A stretch of 64,000 nt of DNA from Flavobacterium panacagri (GCF_030378165.1 NZ_CP119766.1:372001-436000); one strand, 5' to 3'; positions 37,389-47,256 are shown, counted from the stretch's first letter. The notes: generated by a model not told the origin, from the letters alone. Translations and numbers: made by a program.

Positions 37389-38498
37389 TTAGGCTTTCGC
37401 AGTTTTGATGTTCTCCACAAATTGATCAAATAAATAAGATGAATCGTGTGGTCCAGGACTTGCTTCCGGGTGATATTGAACTGAAAAACAATTCTTATTT
37501 TTCATTCTCATTCCTGCCACAGTACCATCATTCAAATGAACATGTGTTATTTCTAATTCTGGATGATTATCTAACTGCTCTTTTTTAACCGCAAATCCGT
37601 GGTTCTGAGAAGTGATTTCACCTTTGCCTGTTATGATATTTTTTACTGGATGATTAATTCCTCTATGTCCGTTAAACATTTTGTAAGTTTCAACGCCATT
37701 AGCTAAGCCAATAACCTGGTGTCCCAAACAAATTCCAAAAAGAGGTTTATTGTCTGCTAATATATCTTTTGCAACTTGAATAGCTCCAAACAAAGGATCT
37801 GGATCTCCAGGCCCATTTGACAAGAAATAACCATCTGGGTTAAATTCAGACATATCTTTGTAAGTAGAATTAAAAGGATATACTTTTATATAACAATCTC
37901 TTTTGGCAAGATTTCTTAAAATATTCTTTTTAATTCCAAGATCTAAAGCTGAGATTTTATAAGCAGCATTTTCATCACCAAAGAAATAGGGTTCAGTAGT
38001 AGATACTTTTGATGCTAATTCTAATCCTTCCATATTTGGAACATTAGCTAATTCCTTTTTTAAATCTTCAATTGAAGTACCATCTGTACAAATAACAGCA
38101 TTCATTGCACCATTATCACGAATGTAACTCACAAGCGCACGCGTATCTACATCAGAAATGCATATTAGATTTTGCTTAGTAAAATAATCCTCCAAGCTTT
38201 CAGAAGCATTTGTTCTAGAATAATTAAAACTGAAGTTTTTACAAACCAAACCAGCAATTTTAATACTATCAGACTCTACCTCTTCCTCATTCACACCATA
38301 ATTTCCGATATGTGTATTGGTAGCGACCATAATTTGACCAAAATAAGAAGGATCAGTAAAAATTTCCTGATATCCTGTCATTCCGGTATTAAAACAAACT
38401 TCCCCAAAAGTTTTACCGCTGATACCGATAGATTTTCCGTGAAAAATTGTTCCATCACTAAGTAATAAAATGGCGCTTTTTCGTGTTGTGTATTTCAT
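37389..38498 (-). CDS. carA: Carbamoyl-phosphate synthase small subunit
   Basis: Glutaminase subunit feeding ammonia to CarB for pyrimidine and arginine synthesis. The 369-residue protein has an N-terminal CarA domain (FGEVCFNTGMTGYQEIFTDP, near 31-50) and a class I amidotransferase domain with the nucleophile in FGICLGHQ and the His-Glu pair in QYHPEASPGP. carB is not adjacent. Its own promoter sits 76 bp upstream. Confidence 0.95.
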   Translation of the reverse strand: MKYTTRKSAILLLSDGTIFHGKSIGISGKTFGEVCFNTGMTGYQEIFTDPSYFGQIMVATNTHIGNYGVNEEEVESDSIKIAGLVCKNFSFNYSRTNASESLEDYFTKQNLICISDVDTRALVSYIRDNGAMNAVICTDGTSIEDLKKELANVPNMEGLELASKVSTTEPYFFGDENAAYKISALDLGIKKNILRNLAKRDCYIKVYPFNSTYKDMSEFNPDGYFLSNGPGDPDPLFGAIQVAKDILADNKPLFGICLGHQVIGLANGVETYKMFNGHRGINHPVKNIITGKGEITSQNHGFAVKKEQLDNHPELEITHVHLNDGTVAGMRMKNKNCFSVQYHPEASPGPHDSSYLFDQFVENIKTAKA

Positions 38499-38573
38499 TA
38501 TTTAATTTGTATTGTTTTTTTATCAAGTTCTTAAAACCAAATTAAACGGTCTTAAATGTAATTAGATATTTTG

Positions 38574-38604
38574 CAAATTTACTTCTTTAAAGAAGCCCTT
38601 CCAA
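38574..38604 (-). promoter_or_regulatory. carA promoter
   Basis: The minus strand has TTG (38602-38604), a 20-base spacer and TAAATTTG (38574-38581), matching the flavobacterial consensus exactly. Inferred start near 38567, leader about 70 nt. Confidence 0.72.
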
Positions 38605-38679
38605 GATTTTTTAAAACTTTCCATCGCAAAAATAAAACCTATCATTTTAAATAAGTTAGATTTTTAAAGGTTTAAAAAA

Positions 38680-38719
38680 ATCAAAAAAAAAGGATAAACT
38701 AAAAATTAGTTTATCCTTT
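38680..38719 (-). terminator. Terminator of the alpha operon after rplQ
   Basis: A perfect 14-bp stem (38689-38702 with 38706-38719), 3-base loop, then a U-run on the minus strand. Closes the ribosomal array 28 bp after rplQ. Confidence 0.9.
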
Positions 38720-38746
38720 AATATTATAGAATGATTACTCTCATAA

Positions 38747-39238
38747 TTATTCAGAAGCTTCAGTAGTCGTTTCTGATTCAGCAGCAGGGGCTTCAGGAGC
38801 AGCAGTTTCAGCTTTTTTAGCTTTACCACCACGACGGCTTTTCGCTTTTTTAACTTCTTTTTTACCTCCGTTGTAAAGTTCATTGAAGTCAACAAGTTCG
38901 ATCATCGCCATATCAGCGTTATCTCCCAAACGATTTCCAACTTTAATGATACGAGTGTATCCTCCTGGACGGTCTCCAACTTTAGCAGCTACATCTCTGA
39001 ACAAATCAGTTACTGCATATTTACTACGTAAGTAAGCAAAAACAATACGACGATTGTGAGTCGTATCTTCTTTTGATTTTGTGATTAAAGGCTCAACGAA
39101 TTGTTTAAGCGCTTTAGCTTTAGCAACAGTAGTATTAATACGTTTGTGCTCGATAAGAGAACAAGCCATATTAGCCAACATAGCTTTTCTATGTCCAGTC
39201 TGTCTGCTTAAGTGGTTGATTTTTTTTCCGTGTCTCAT
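38747..39238 (-). CDS. rplQ: Ribosomal protein L17
   Basis: Large-subunit protein near the exit tunnel. The 163-residue protein carries the conserved N-terminus [20 protein letters not shown] and the IEHKRINTT segment. Beyond about residue 125 it has a Lys/Ala/Glu/Thr-rich tail absent from E. coli L17 (127 residues), common in Bacteroidota. Last gene of the array; separated from rpoA by 62 bp holding a nested hairpin. Confidence 0.97.
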   Translation of the reverse strand: MRHGKKINHLSRQTGHRKAMLANMACSLIEHKRINTTVAKAKALKQFVEPLITKSKEDTTHNRRIVFAYLRSKYAVTDLFRDVAAKVGDRPGGYTRIIKVGNRLGDNADMAMIELVDFNELYNGGKKEVKKAKSRRGGKAKKAETAAPEAPAAESETTTEASE

Positions 39239-39254
39239 GACGTGTTTTTTTTAT

Positions 39255-39296
39255 CTTCATCTTGCTACAATCCACTATGGAGAGCAAAATATGAAG
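39255..39296 (-). promoter_or_regulatory. Nested hairpin in the rplQ leader
   Basis: Three stacked pairings on the minus strand: CTTCAT/ATGAAG (39291-39296 with 39255-39260), TTGCT/AGCAA (83-87 with 62-66 of the same hundred) and CCA/TGG at the tip. The structure fills the rpoA-rplQ gap and ends 16 bases before the rplQ start. No U-run follows, so it is not a terminator. Candidate L17-responsive leader. Confidence 0.5.
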
Positions 39297-39300
39297 TAAA

Positions 39301-40293
39301 TTATTCTTTATCTAATTTGTATTTAGCTAAATCCATCCCGAAAGTTAAATTCTTCACTGCAACAAGTTCATCAAGTTCAGTTAAAGATTTTTTACCGAAA
39401 TTACGGAATTTCATTAGGTCATTTTTATTGAACGATACTAAATCACCAAGTGTATCAACTTCAGCCGCTTTCAAGCAATTTAATGCTCTCACAGATAAAT
39501 CCATATCAACAAGCTTAGTTTTAAGCAATTGTCTCATATGCAATGACTCTTCATCATACGATTCTGTTTGTGCAATTTCGTCAGCCTCAAGTGTAATTCT
39601 TTCATCAGAGAATAACATGAAATGGTGAATTAAAACTTTAGCAGCTTCAGTAAGAGCATCTTTTGGATTGATAGATCCATCAGTTTTGATTTCAAAAACC
39701 AATTTTTCGTAATCTGTTTTTTGCTCTACACGGAAATTTTCGATTGCATATTTTACATTTTTTACCGGAGTAAAAATAGAATCTGTAAAAATCGTTCCAA
39801 TTGCAGCATTCTGTTTTTTGTTCTCTTCAGCAGGCACGTATCCTCTACCTTTTTCGATAGTTAAATCGAAATTCAATTTGATTTTAGAATCTAAATTACA
39901 GATAACTAGGTCTGGATTCAGAACTTGGAAACCTGAAATAAATTTTTGAAAATCACCTGCTGTTAATTGATCTTTACCAGAAACAGAAATAGTAACTGAT
40001 TCATTATCGATATCTTCAATTTGACGTTTGAAACGTACTTGTTTTAGATTAAGGATAATTTCGGTAACATCTTCAACAACACCTGAAATAGTAGAAAACT
40101 CATGATCTACACCTTCGATACGAACAGATGTAATTGCATAACCTTCTAATGCTGAAAGCAAAACTCTTCTAAGTGCATTACCAACTGTCAATCCGTAACC
40201 AGGTTCTAAAGGTCTAAACTCAAATTTACCTTCAAAATCGGTTGAATCGATCATGATAACTTTATCGGGCTTTTGAAAATTAAATATTGCCAT
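39301..40293 (-). CDS. rpoA: RNA polymerase alpha subunit
   Basis: Assembles the polymerase and contacts promoter DNA and activators. The 330-residue protein has the N-terminal dimerisation domain ([20 protein letters not shown], residues 25-44), an acidic linker (near 235-255) and the alpha-CTD with [15 protein letters not shown] and [15 protein letters not shown]. Standard length. Lies between rpsD and rplQ in the alpha operon. Confidence 0.98.
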   Translation of the reverse strand: MAIFNFQKPDKVIMIDSTDFEGKFEFRPLEPGYGLTVGNALRRVLLSALEGYAITSVRIEGVDHEFSTISGVVEDVTEIILNLKQVRFKRQIEDIDNESVTISVSGKDQLTAGDFQKFISGFQVLNPDLVICNLDSKIKLNFDLTIEKGRGYVPAEENKKQNAAIGTIFTDSIFTPVKNVKYAIENFRVEQKTDYEKLVFEIKTDGSINPKDALTEAAKVLIHHFMLFSDERITLEADEIAQTESYDEESLHMRQLLKTKLVDMDLSVRALNCLKAAEVDTLGDLVSFNKNDLMKFRNFGKKSLTELDELVAVKNLTFGMDLAKYKLDKE

Positions 40294-40314
40294 AAATTTC
40301 GACTAAGTCAATTA

Positions 40315-40920
40315 TTATTTGTTGTACAACTCTACGATTAATTGTTCTTTAATGTTTTCTGGAATTTGAAGTCTCGCAGGTACAGAAACGAAAGTTCCTT
40401 CTTTAAGATCATTGTTCCAAGTAATCCATTCATAAACATGACTTGAATTTGATAAAGAACGTTCGATAGCTTCTAGAGATTTAGATTTTTCACGAACTGC
40501 AACTTTATCACCAGGCTTAAGGTGGTAAGAAGGAATATTAACAACCTCTCCATTTACAGTAATGTGTCTGTGAGAAACGATTTGACGCGCACCTCTTCTA
40601 GATGGAGCAATTCCCATTCTAAAAACAACATTATCTAATCTTGCTTCGCATAATTGTAATAGAACTTCACCAGTTACTCCTTTTGTAGCTGATGCTTTTT
40701 CGAATAAATTTCTGAATTGTTTTTCTAAAATTCCGTAAGAATATTTAGCTTTTTGCTTTTCCATTAACTGAACAGCGTACTCAGATTTTTTTCCTCTTTT
40801 TTTAGCCATCCCGTGTTGTCCAGGTGGGTAATTTCTTTTTTCGAAAGATTTATCATCTCCGAAGATTGCCTCGCCAAATTTACGAGCGATTTTGGTTTTA
40901 GGACCAGTATATCTTGCCAT
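40315..40920 (-). CDS. rpsD: Ribosomal protein S4
   Basis: Primary 16S rRNA-binding assembly protein. The 201-residue protein starts [16 protein letters not shown] and carries the S4 RNA-binding domain ([20 protein letters not shown], near 89-108). It lacks the zinc cysteines of some S4 proteins. A 91-bp gap to rpsK contains an extended inverted repeat followed by a U-run immediately before the start, suggesting feedback control. Confidence 0.98.
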
Positions 40921-40922
40921 TT

Positions 40923-40988
40923 TAAAAAAAATTTAAGGTAGAAATTATGAATTCAGGTCTAATCCTTCGATAATCTATGTTCTACCTT
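40923..40988 (-). promoter_or_regulatory. Candidate attenuator/leader of rpsD
   Basis: On the minus strand AAGGTAGAA (40980-40988) pairs with TTCTACCTT (40935-40943), enclosing a 6-bp GATTAT/ATAATT stem and an AGG/CCT tip. The structure is followed by AAATTTTTTTT ending 4 bases before the rpsD ATG. It could act as a terminator-like switch or as an S4-binding site. Confidence 0.5.
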
Positions 40989-41011
40989 GTTTATACTATA
41001 AAAATAAAAAA

Positions 41012-41395
41012 TTAAACTCTACGTCTTTTTGGAGGACGACATCCGTTGTGCGGCATTGGAGTAACATCGATAATCTCAGTAACTTCAATTCCACCGTTAT
41101 GAATAGAACGGATAGCAGACTCACGTCCGTTACCTGGTCCTTTTACATAAACCTTCACTTTTTTAAGTCCTGCCTCAAGTGCTACTTTAGCGCAATCTTC
41201 TGCTGCCATTTGAGCTGCATAAGGAGTATTCTTTTTAGAACCTCTGAAACCCATTTTACCAGCTGAAGACCAAGAGATAACTTCACCTTTCTTATTAGTC
41301 AAAGAAATAATAATGTTATTAAAAGTGGCAGAAATATGAGCCTCACCCGTTGATTCAACGATAACTTTACGTTTTTTTGCAGTTGCTTTAGCCAT
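41012..41395 (-). CDS. rpsK: Ribosomal protein S11
   Basis: Small-subunit platform protein. The 127-residue protein has the [13 protein letters not shown] segment (near 85-97) and the conserved basic C-terminus [10 protein letters not shown]. It follows rpsM by 8 bp, the usual alpha-operon order. Length normal. Confidence 0.98.
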   Translation of the reverse strand: MAKATAKKRKVIVESTGEAHISATFNNIIISLTNKKGEVISWSSAGKMGFRGSKKNTPYAAQMAAEDCAKVALEAGLKKVKVYVKGPGNGRESAIRSIHNGGIEVTEIIDVTPMPHNGCRPPKRRRV

Positions 41396-41403
41396 ATTAC
41401 TTA

Positions 41404-41778
41404 TTATTTAGTTGCTTTTTTCTTGTTAGCAACAGTTTTTCTTTTACCTTTTCTTGTTCTTGAGTTGTTTTTAGTTCTTTGCCCTCTTAATGGAAGACCA
41501 GATCTATGACGAATACCTCTGTAACATCCAATATCCATTAAACGTTTAATGTTTAAAGAAATTTCAGAACGTAATTCTCCTTCAATTTTGTAAAATGAAA
41601 CAGCTTCACGAATCGCTCCGATCTCGTCATCATTCCAATCTTGAACTTTTTTATCTTGGCTAACTTGAGCTTTTTCTAAAATCTCAATAGCTCTACTTTT
41701 TCCTAATCCAAAGATGTAGGTAAGTGCGATAACACCTCTTTTGTTTTTTGGGATATCTACCCCTGCTATTCTTGCCAT
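41404..41778 (-). CDS. rpsM: Ribosomal protein S13
   Basis: Head protein contacting tRNA and L5. The 124-residue protein opens with [20 protein letters not shown] and has the C-terminal [16 protein letters not shown] motif plus a basic tail. Directly follows rpmJ with a 2-bp gap. Confidence 0.98.
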   Translation of the reverse strand: MARIAGVDIPKNKRGVIALTYIFGLGKSRAIEILEKAQVSQDKKVQDWNDDEIGAIREAVSFYKIEGELRSEISLNIKRLMDIGCYRGIRHRSGLPLRGQRTKNNSRTRKGKRKTVANKKKATK

Positions 41779-41780
41779 AA

Positions 41781-41897
41781 TTATCCTTGTCTTTGTTTAA
41801 ATCTAGGATTCTTTTTGTTTATTACGTACAGTCTCCCTTTTCTACGCACGATAATGCACTCGGCACTTCTCTTTTTTACTGATGCTCTAACTTTCAT
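41781..41897 (-). CDS. rpmJ: Ribosomal protein L36
   Basis: A 38-residue protein translated from 41897 down to a TAA at 41781. It starts [14 protein letters not shown] and ends NPRFKQRQG. Three of the four zinc ligands of classical L36 (C-x2-C-x12-C-x5-H) are absent; only the cysteine at residue 14 remains. It is therefore the zinc-free form. Placed between infA and rpsM, as expected for the spc/alpha junction. Confidence 0.95.
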
Positions 41898-41909
41898 AGT
41901 GAATATCCT

Positions 41910-42125
41910 TTAATATCGATAAGTAATTCTTGCTTTTGACAAATCGTAAGGACTCATTTCTAGTTTCACTTTATCACCAGGTAATAACTTGATGTAATGC
42001 ATTCGCATTTTTCCAGAAATATGAGCAATTACAATATGTCCATTTTCTAACTCCACACGGAACATCGCATTTGATAATGCTTCAATGATTGATCCGTCTT
42101 GTTCTATTGCTGATTGTTTTGCCAT
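41910..42125 (-). CDS. infA: Translation initiation factor IF-1
   Basis: A 71-residue single S1/OB-fold protein that binds the ribosomal A site during initiation. [20 protein letters not shown] (residues 5-24) and the [20 protein letters not shown] core are typical. Lies 7 bp after secY; adk and map, which often sit here in other phyla, are absent. Confidence 0.97.
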   Translation of the reverse strand: MAKQSAIEQDGSIIEALSNAMFRVELENGHIVIAHISGKMRMHYIKLLPGDKVKLEMSPYDLSKARITYRY

Positions 42126-42132
42126 AAATATA

Positions 42133-43479
42133 TTAAGCTACCGCTTTTCTATTTTTACCAGTCTTCATTAAACCATCATAATGTTTGTTTAACAAGTATG
42201 AATTGATTTGTTGAATAGTATCTATTGCAACTCCAACCATAATTATTAATGAGGTACCTCCAAAAAACATTGCCCAAGATTGTTGTACATCCATAATACT
42301 TACAACAATAGCTGGGAACACAGCAATCAAAGCAAGGAATAAAGATCCTGGGAAAGTTATTAAAGACATCACTTTATCTAAGAAATCTGAAGTTTCAGCT
42401 CCTGGACGAACTCCTGGAATAAAACCACCGCTTCTCTTTAAATCATCAGCCATTTTGTTAGTAGGTACAGTGATTGCAGTATAAAAGAATGTAAATACAA
42501 TAATTAAAGTTGCAAAAACAAAATTATACCAGAAACCAAACATATTACTAAATGCACCAACAATAGATTGTGATGTATCTGATTTAGACAATCCGGCTAC
42601 AGCCGCAGGAATAAACATAATTGCCTGAGCAAAAATAATTGGCATAACTCCAGAAGCATTAAGCTTAAGAGGAATCCATTGTCTATTACCTCCTGCCAAA
42701 TCTTGCTCGTAATCTCCAGTTGTTGTACGACGAGCGTACTGTACCGGGATTCTACGTACTGCCATTGTAAGCAATACACAAGAAATGATAACTAATAACC
42801 ACACAATAATTTCAATAACTAATAACATTGGACCTCCATTGTTATTGGTAACACGAGTTGTAAACTCTTGGATAAAAGCTTGCGGTAAACGAGCTAAAAT
42901 ACCAACCATAATTAACAATGAAATACCATTTCCAATACCTTTATCTGTAATTTTCTCCCCAAGCCACATAGCAAAAATTGTACCTGTAACAAGAATGATA
43001 ACAGACGAGAACAAAAATTCAGGAGAATTAAAGCCTAGCAAAAATGCATTACTAGGCAATGTTCTGTATAAATTATAGATATAAGTTGGACCTTGAACCA
43101 ATGTGATAGCGATTGTCAACCAACGAGTGATTTGATTAATCTTTTTTCTACCACTTTCCCCATCATTTTGAAGTTTTTGTAAATATGGAATCGCAATCCC
43201 CATCAACTGAACAACAATAGACGCAGAAATATAAGGCATGATACCTAAGGCAAAAACTGAAGCCTTAGAGAAAGCACCCCCGGTGAACATGTCTAGAATA
43301 GATCCTAGACCATTTTTAGTTTGTCCCGCTAAACCAGTCAATTGCGTTGCGTCAATTCCAGGAAGCGTAACGTGTGCTCCAAAACGATATACTAAAAGCA
43401 ATCCTAAAGTAATTAAGATTCTATTTTTTAGTTCTTCGATTTTCCAAACATTACTTATTGATTCAATAAATTTCTTCAT
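42133..43479 (-). CDS. secY: Preprotein translocase subunit SecY
   Basis: Channel subunit of the Sec translocon. The 448-residue protein has ten predicted membrane helices, the early [12 protein letters not shown] segment (near 32-43), the plug-region [19 protein letters not shown] and the C-terminal cytosolic loop GFIPGVRPG. Sits between rplO and infA as in most bacteria. Confidence 0.97.
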   Translation of the reverse strand: MKKFIESISNVWKIEELKNRILITLGLLLVYRFGAHVTLPGIDATQLTGLAGQTKNGLGSILDMFTGGAFSKASVFALGIMPYISASIVVQLMGIAIPYLQKLQNDGESGRKKINQITRWLTIAITLVQGPTYIYNLYRTLPSNAFLLGFNSPEFLFSSVIILVTGTIFAMWLGEKITDKGIGNGISLLIMVGILARLPQAFIQEFTTRVTNNNGGPMLLVIEIIVWLLVIISCVLLTMAVRRIPVQYARRTTTGDYEQDLAGGNRQWIPLKLNASGVMPIIFAQAIMFIPAAVAGLSKSDTSQSIVGAFSNMFGFWYNFVFATLIIVFTFFYTAITVPTNKMADDLKRSGGFIPGVRPGAETSDFLDKVMSLITFPGSLFLALIAVFPAIVVSIMDVQQSWAMFFGGTSLIIMVGVAIDTIQQINSYLLNKHYDGLMKTGKNRKAVA

Positions 43480-43492
43480 CTTAATAGATAAG

Positions 43493-43945
43493 TTATATAG
43501 TTACAGCTTCTCCACCAGCAGCTTCAATAGCAGCTTTTGCAGTAGCAGTAAATTTGTGGGCAGTTACTTTTAATTTTGCTTTCAATTCTCCTCTACCTAA
43601 AATCTTAACGATTTCATTTTTAGTAGCTAGACGATTTGCCACGAACTCTGCCATAGAAACAGAATCTGTAATTGCACCGTTATCAACTAATAATTGAAGA
43701 GTATCTAAATTAACACCTTCGTATTCTTTACGATTGATGTTTTTGAAACCAAACTTAGGTACACGTCTTTGAAGTGGCATTTGCCCTCCTTCAAAACCAA
43801 TCTTTTTAGAATAACCAGAACGAGATTTTGCTCCTTTGTGTCCACGTGCAGCGGTACCACCTTTTCCAGAACCTTCTCCTCTACCTAATCTCTTATTTTG
43901 ATTGTGTGTAGATCCCTCAGCAGGTTGTAAGTTACTTAAATTCAT
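43493..43945 (-). CDS. rplO: Ribosomal protein L15
   Basis: 150-residue late-assembly protein of the large subunit. The glycine-rich N-terminus (RLGRGEGSGKGGTAARGHKG, residues 20-39) threads into rRNA; the C-terminal ITDSVSMAEF to AAIEAAGGEAV domain is intact. 12 bp after rpmD. Confidence 0.97.
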   Translation of the reverse strand: MNLSNLQPAEGSTHNQNKRLGRGEGSGKGGTAARGHKGAKSRSGYSKKIGFEGGQMPLQRRVPKFGFKNINRKEYEGVNLDTLQLLVDNGAITDSVSMAEFVANRLATKNEIVKILGRGELKAKLKVTAHKFTATAKAAIEAAGGEAVTI

Positions 43946-43956
43946 AACAGTATTTG

Positions 43957-44139
43957 TTATTTAGCTTCTTCTACAGAAACTAAGTGTTTAACTTTGTTTA
44001 TCATCCCAAGGATAGCAGGATTTGACTCATGCTCCACAACTTGTCCAATTTTACGTAGACCTAAAGCTTCCAATCCTCTTTTTTGAGAAAGAGGGCAGTT
44101 GATTTTGCTTCTTACTTGTTTTACTAATAATTTAGCCAT
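43957..44139 (-). CDS. rpmD: Ribosomal protein L30
   Basis: 60-residue ferredoxin-like fold protein with [10 protein letters not shown] (residues 4-13) and the [12 protein letters not shown] segment. Full length for bacterial L30; 10 bp after rpsE. Confidence 0.95.
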   Translation of the reverse strand: MAKLLVKQVRSKINCPLSQKRGLEALGLRKIGQVVEHESNPAILGMINKVKHLVSVEEAK

Positions 44140-44149
44140 AATTTCCTAA

Positions 44150-44671
44150 TTAACCTTTAAAAACTTTCTCTAAAGAAACACCTCTTTGTTTTGCAACAGT
44201 GTGAGCGCTTCTCATTTGCAATAAAGCATCAAAAGTTGCTTTAACTACGTTATGTGGATTTGATGATCCTTGAGATTTAGACAATACATCGTGAATACCT
44301 ACTGACTCAAGAACTGAACGAACAGCTCCACCAGCAATAACTCCAGTACCATGAGACGCTGGAATTAAGAATACACGCGCACCACCAAATTTACCTTTTT
44401 GTTCGTGAGGAACAGATTGTCCGTTCAAAGGAATTCTAACTAAGTTTTTCTTAGCATCTTCTACTGCTTTCGCAATTGCTTCAGAAACGTCTTTAGATTT
44501 TCCTAATCCATGACCAACTACTCCATTTTCATCACCTACAACTACAATAGCAGAAAAACCGAAAGCTCTACCACCTTTTGTAACTTTAGTAACACGATTA
44601 ACACTTACTAGACGATCTTTAAGTTCAAGACCACTAGGTTTTACCAATTCTACATTTTTGTATTTAGACAT
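44150..44671 (-). CDS. rpsE: Ribosomal protein S5
   Basis: 173-residue protein with an N-terminal double-stranded RNA-binding fold ([20 protein letters not shown], residues 28-47) and the C-terminal [19 protein letters not shown] domain. It contributes to decoding accuracy. 6 bp after rplR. Confidence 0.98.
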
Positions 44672-44677
44672 AATATA

Positions 44678-45028
44678 TTAGAATTTAAGTCCAGCAGCTC
44701 TTGCGCCTTCCGCTAATGATTTAATACGACCGTGATATAAATATCCACCTCTATCAAAAGTGATGGTATCGATCCCAGCTTTTAACGCTTTCTCTGCAAC
44801 TAATTTTCCAACAGCAGCAGCTACTTCAACGTTAGTACCTTTTCCTATTTCTTTTTCTCTTGAAGATGCAGCTAATATAGTAACTCCATTTACATCATCA
44901 ATAATTTGAGCGTAAATTTCTTTATTACTTCTAAATACAGAAAGTCTAGGTCTAGCAGCAGAACCACTAACCGATTTTCTAATTCTGAATTTAATTCTCT
45001 GTCTTCTTTCAGATTTTGTTAATGACAT
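44678..45028 (-). CDS. rplR: Ribosomal protein L18
   Basis: 116-residue 5S rRNA-binding protein with [13 protein letters not shown] at the start, [19 protein letters not shown] in the middle and the C-terminal [20 protein letters not shown]. 11 bp after rplF. Confidence 0.97.
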   Translation of the reverse strand: MSLTKSERRQRIKFRIRKSVSGSAARPRLSVFRSNKEIYAQIIDDVNGVTILAASSREKEIGKGTNVEVAAAVGKLVAEKALKAGIDTITFDRGGYLYHGRIKSLAEGARAAGLKF

Positions 45029-45039
45029 AATCTTATTTT

Positions 45040-45582
45040 TTAAGCTGATTTACCTGCTTTTCTTCTTAATACTTCACCCACAAATTTAACACCTTTTCCT
45101 TTGTATGGTTCAGGCTTACGGAAACCTCTGATTTTCGCAGCAACTTGACCTAAAAGTTGTTTATCAAATGATGTTAATTTTACGATTGGGTTCTTACCTT
45201 TTTCAGATACTGTTTCTAGAGATACTTCAGGAGCAATTTCTAAAACAATATTGTGAGAATATCCAAGAGCTAAATCTAATTTTTGACCTTGGTTTGAAGC
45301 TCTATAACCAACTCCAACTAATTCTAGTTCTTTTGTGAAACCTTCAGAAACACCAACAATCATATTACTGATCAAAGATCTGAATAATCCGTGTTTTGCT
45401 CTATGGTCTTTATGATCAGACGATCTTTCAACTAAAACTTGATCGCCTTCAACAGTTACAGTTACGTCCGAAAACTCCTGAACTAATTGACCTCTTTTTC
45501 CTTTTACTGTAATAACACCGTCTTTAACTTCAACAGTTACACCAGCAGGGATTACAATTGGGCTTTTACCTATTCTTGACAT
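45040..45582 (-). CDS. rplF: Ribosomal protein L6
   Basis: 180-residue two-domain protein near the sarcin-ricin loop. [15 protein letters not shown] opens it and the C-terminal [20 protein letters not shown] motif is intact. 18 bp after rpsH. Confidence 0.97.
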   Translation of the reverse strand: MSRIGKSPIVIPAGVTVEVKDGVITVKGKRGQLVQEFSDVTVTVEGDQVLVERSSDHKDHRAKHGLFRSLISNMIVGVSEGFTKELELVGVGYRASNQGQKLDLALGYSHNIVLEIAPEVSLETVSEKGKNPIVKLTSFDKQLLGQVAAKIRGFRKPEPYKGKGVKFVGEVLRRKAGKSA

Positions 45583-45600
45583 CTTATCTAGTGTTTAAAA

Positions 45601-45999
45601 TTAGTATACGTAACAAATTACTTCACCACCTACATTTAATTGCTTAGCTTGCTTTCCAGTCATCAAACCTTTTGATGTAGAAACAATAGCAATTCCTAAT
45701 CCATTAAGGATTCTAGGTAATTTGGCAGCACCTGCGTACTTACGTAAACCAGGTTTACTAATTCTTTGGATATCTTTGATTACAGGCTCTTTAGTATCTT
45801 TATCATACTTTAAAGCAATTTTGATAGAACCTTGTACAGTGTTCTGCTCAAATTTGTAACTTAAGATGTAACCTTGATCAAATAAGATCTTAGTTATCTC
45901 TTTTTTAAGATTAGATGCTGGAATTTCAACAACTTTGTGGTTTGCAGCCACAGCATTACGAACTCTAGTCAAATAATCTGCAATAGGATCTGTATACAT
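45601..45999 (-). CDS. rpsH: Ribosomal protein S8
   Basis: 132-residue 16S rRNA-binding protein. The start is placed at MYTDPIADYLTRVRNAV (45999). An upstream Met at 46035 would add 12 unconserved residues, and its codons run through the leader hairpin. The C-terminal STSKGLMTGKQAKQLNVGGE is typical. In E. coli S8 represses the spc operon; here the gene has its own promoter-like sequence and a hairpin leader. Confidence 0.96.
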   Translation of the reverse strand: MYTDPIADYLTRVRNAVAANHKVVEIPASNLKKEITKILFDQGYILSYKFEQNTVQGSIKIALKYDKDTKEPVIKDIQRISKPGLRKYAGAAKLPRILNGLGIAIVSTSKGLMTGKQAKQLNVGGEVICYVY

Positions 46000-46023
46000 A
46001 TGTATTTGATTGCGATTATGGTT

Positions 46024-46047
46024 TTCGGGAGACACACGTCTCCCGAA
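46024..46047 (-). promoter_or_regulatory. Strong hairpin in the rpsH leader
   Basis: Perfect 10-bp stem TTCGGGAGAC/GTCTCCCGAA (46024-46033 with 46038-46047) and a 4-base loop, the most GC-rich structure in the ribosomal array. No U-run follows on either strand, so it is not an intrinsic terminator. It ends 25 bases before the rpsH start. Confidence 0.6.
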
Positions 46048-46079
46048 CCTTTAATCAATTAAAATTATTTTTTGGTTTG

Positions 46080-46110
46080 CAAAAGTAATAACTTATTGCG
46101 AGATTACCAA
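46080..46110 (-). promoter_or_regulatory. Internal promoter upstream of rpsH
   Basis: TTG (46108-46110), 20-base spacer, TACTTTTG (46080-46087) on the minus strand, a full consensus match at the same spacing as the carA and rplC promoters. It overlaps the last codons of rpsN and would split rpsH onward from the upstream array. Confidence 0.6.
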
Positions 46111-46373
46111 GATGCTTTTTTAACACCAGGAATTAATCCATTATTAGCCATTTCACGGAAAGTTACACGAGAAATACCAAATTGACGAATATAACCTCTT
46201 GGTCTACCTGTTAATTTACAACGGTTGTGTAAACGAACTGGTGAAGCATTTTTAGGTAATTTTTGTAAACCTTCATAGTCTCCAGCTTCTAATAAAGCTT
46301 TTCTCTTTTCAGCATACTTAGCTACCGTTTTCTCTCTTTTAACCTCACGGGCCTTCATTGATTCTTTAGCCAT
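46104..46373 (-). CDS. rpsN: Ribosomal protein S14
   Basis: 89-residue long-form S14 without zinc-binding CxxC motifs; the conserved [20 protein letters not shown] (near 50-69) is present. This is the zinc-independent type, matching the zinc-free L36 nearby. The 104-bp gap to the rpsH start is the widest in the spc cluster. Confidence 0.97.
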   Translation of the reverse strand: MAKESMKAREVKREKTVAKYAEKRKALLEAGDYEGLQKLPKNASPVRLHNRCKLTGRPRGYIRQFGISRVTFREMANNGLIPGVKKASW

Positions 46374-46376
46374 GTC

Positions 46377-46928
46377 TTAATTCTTTTTAAAAGGTAATCC
46401 TAATTCAGCCAATAATGACTTTGCTTCCTTGTCTGTTTTTGCAGTAGTAACAAATGTAATATCCATTCCTGAAATTTTATTTACTTTGTCAATATCAATT
46501 TCTGGGAAAATGATTTGCTCTAAAACTCCAAGATTGTAGTTACCTCTTCCGTCGAAACCAGTAGACTTAATACCACTAAAATCTCTAACGCGTGGTAAAG
46601 AAGAAGTAATAAGTCTATCTAAAAACTCATACATTCTTTCTCCACGTAAAGTTACTTTTGCTCCAATAGGCATCCCTTTTCTTAATTTGAAAGACGCAAC
46701 GTCTTTCTTAGAAATTGTAGATACTGCTTTTTGTCCAGTGATCTTTGTTAACTCATCAACTGCATAGTCAATAAGTTTTTTATCAGATACAGCTGCACCA
46801 ACTCCACGGCTCAAAACGATTTTTTCAAGTTTTGGAACTTGCATTACGTTTGTATATCCGAACTCTTCTTTAAGAGCAGAGATTACTCTACTCTTATATT
46901 CTTCTTTTAGTCTAGGTGTATATGCCAT
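46377..46928 (-). CDS. rplE: Ribosomal protein L5
   Basis: 183-residue 5S rRNA-binding protein. [14 protein letters not shown] (residues 27-40), [14 protein letters not shown] and the [19 protein letters not shown] segment are typical. Ends 3 bp before the rpsN start. Confidence 0.98.
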   Translation of the reverse strand: MAYTPRLKEEYKSRVISALKEEFGYTNVMQVPKLEKIVLSRGVGAAVSDKKLIDYAVDELTKITGQKAVSTISKKDVASFKLRKGMPIGAKVTLRGERMYEFLDRLITSSLPRVRDFSGIKSTGFDGRGNYNLGVLEQIIFPEIDIDKVNKISGMDITFVTTAKTDKEAKSLLAELGLPFKKN

Positions 46929-46930
46929 TA

Positions 46931-47245
46931 CTATAGTACTTGATTAGATTTTTTTGAAAATCTTACTTTCTTATCTCCTTCTACTCTAATACCTACTCTA
47001 GTTGTTTCCTTTGTTTTAGGATCAATTAAAGCAATGTTAGAAATTTGAATAGAAGCTTCTTTCTTAACGATACCACCTTGAGGGTTTTTAGCACTTGGTT
47101 TTGTATGTTTTGAAACCATGTTTACACCTTCAACTATCGCTTTATTTTTCTCACGGTAAACACGTAAAACTTTACCTTCAGCACCTTTATGGTCTCCAGC
47201 AATAACTCTTACGATATCTCCTGATTTTATTTTTAGCTTTATCAT
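46931..47245 (-). CDS. rplX: Ribosomal protein L24
   Basis: 104-residue assembly initiator with an N-terminal KOW motif ([20 protein letters not shown], residues 7-26) and [12 protein letters not shown]. 2 bp from rplE. Confidence 0.97.
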   Translation of the reverse strand: MIKLKIKSGDIVRVIAGDHKGAEGKVLRVYREKNKAIVEGVNMVSKHTKPSAKNPQGGIVKKEASIQISNIALIDPKTKETTRVGIRVEGDKKVRFSKKSNQVL

Positions 47246-47256
47246 CTTAAAACGAA

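Noticed and set aside
39212..39628. 138-codon plus-strand reading frame across rplQ leader and rpoA
   Set aside because: It runs antisense through rpoA, is Ser/Phe-rich like a shadow frame, and has no recognisable domain.
46000..46035. 12-codon extension of S8
   Set aside because: Codons run through the leader hairpin and add residues not found in S8; the start at 45999 is preferred.
46024..46047. Intrinsic terminator between rpsN and rpsH
   Set aside because: The stem is strong but no T-run follows it on either strand, so termination is unlikely.
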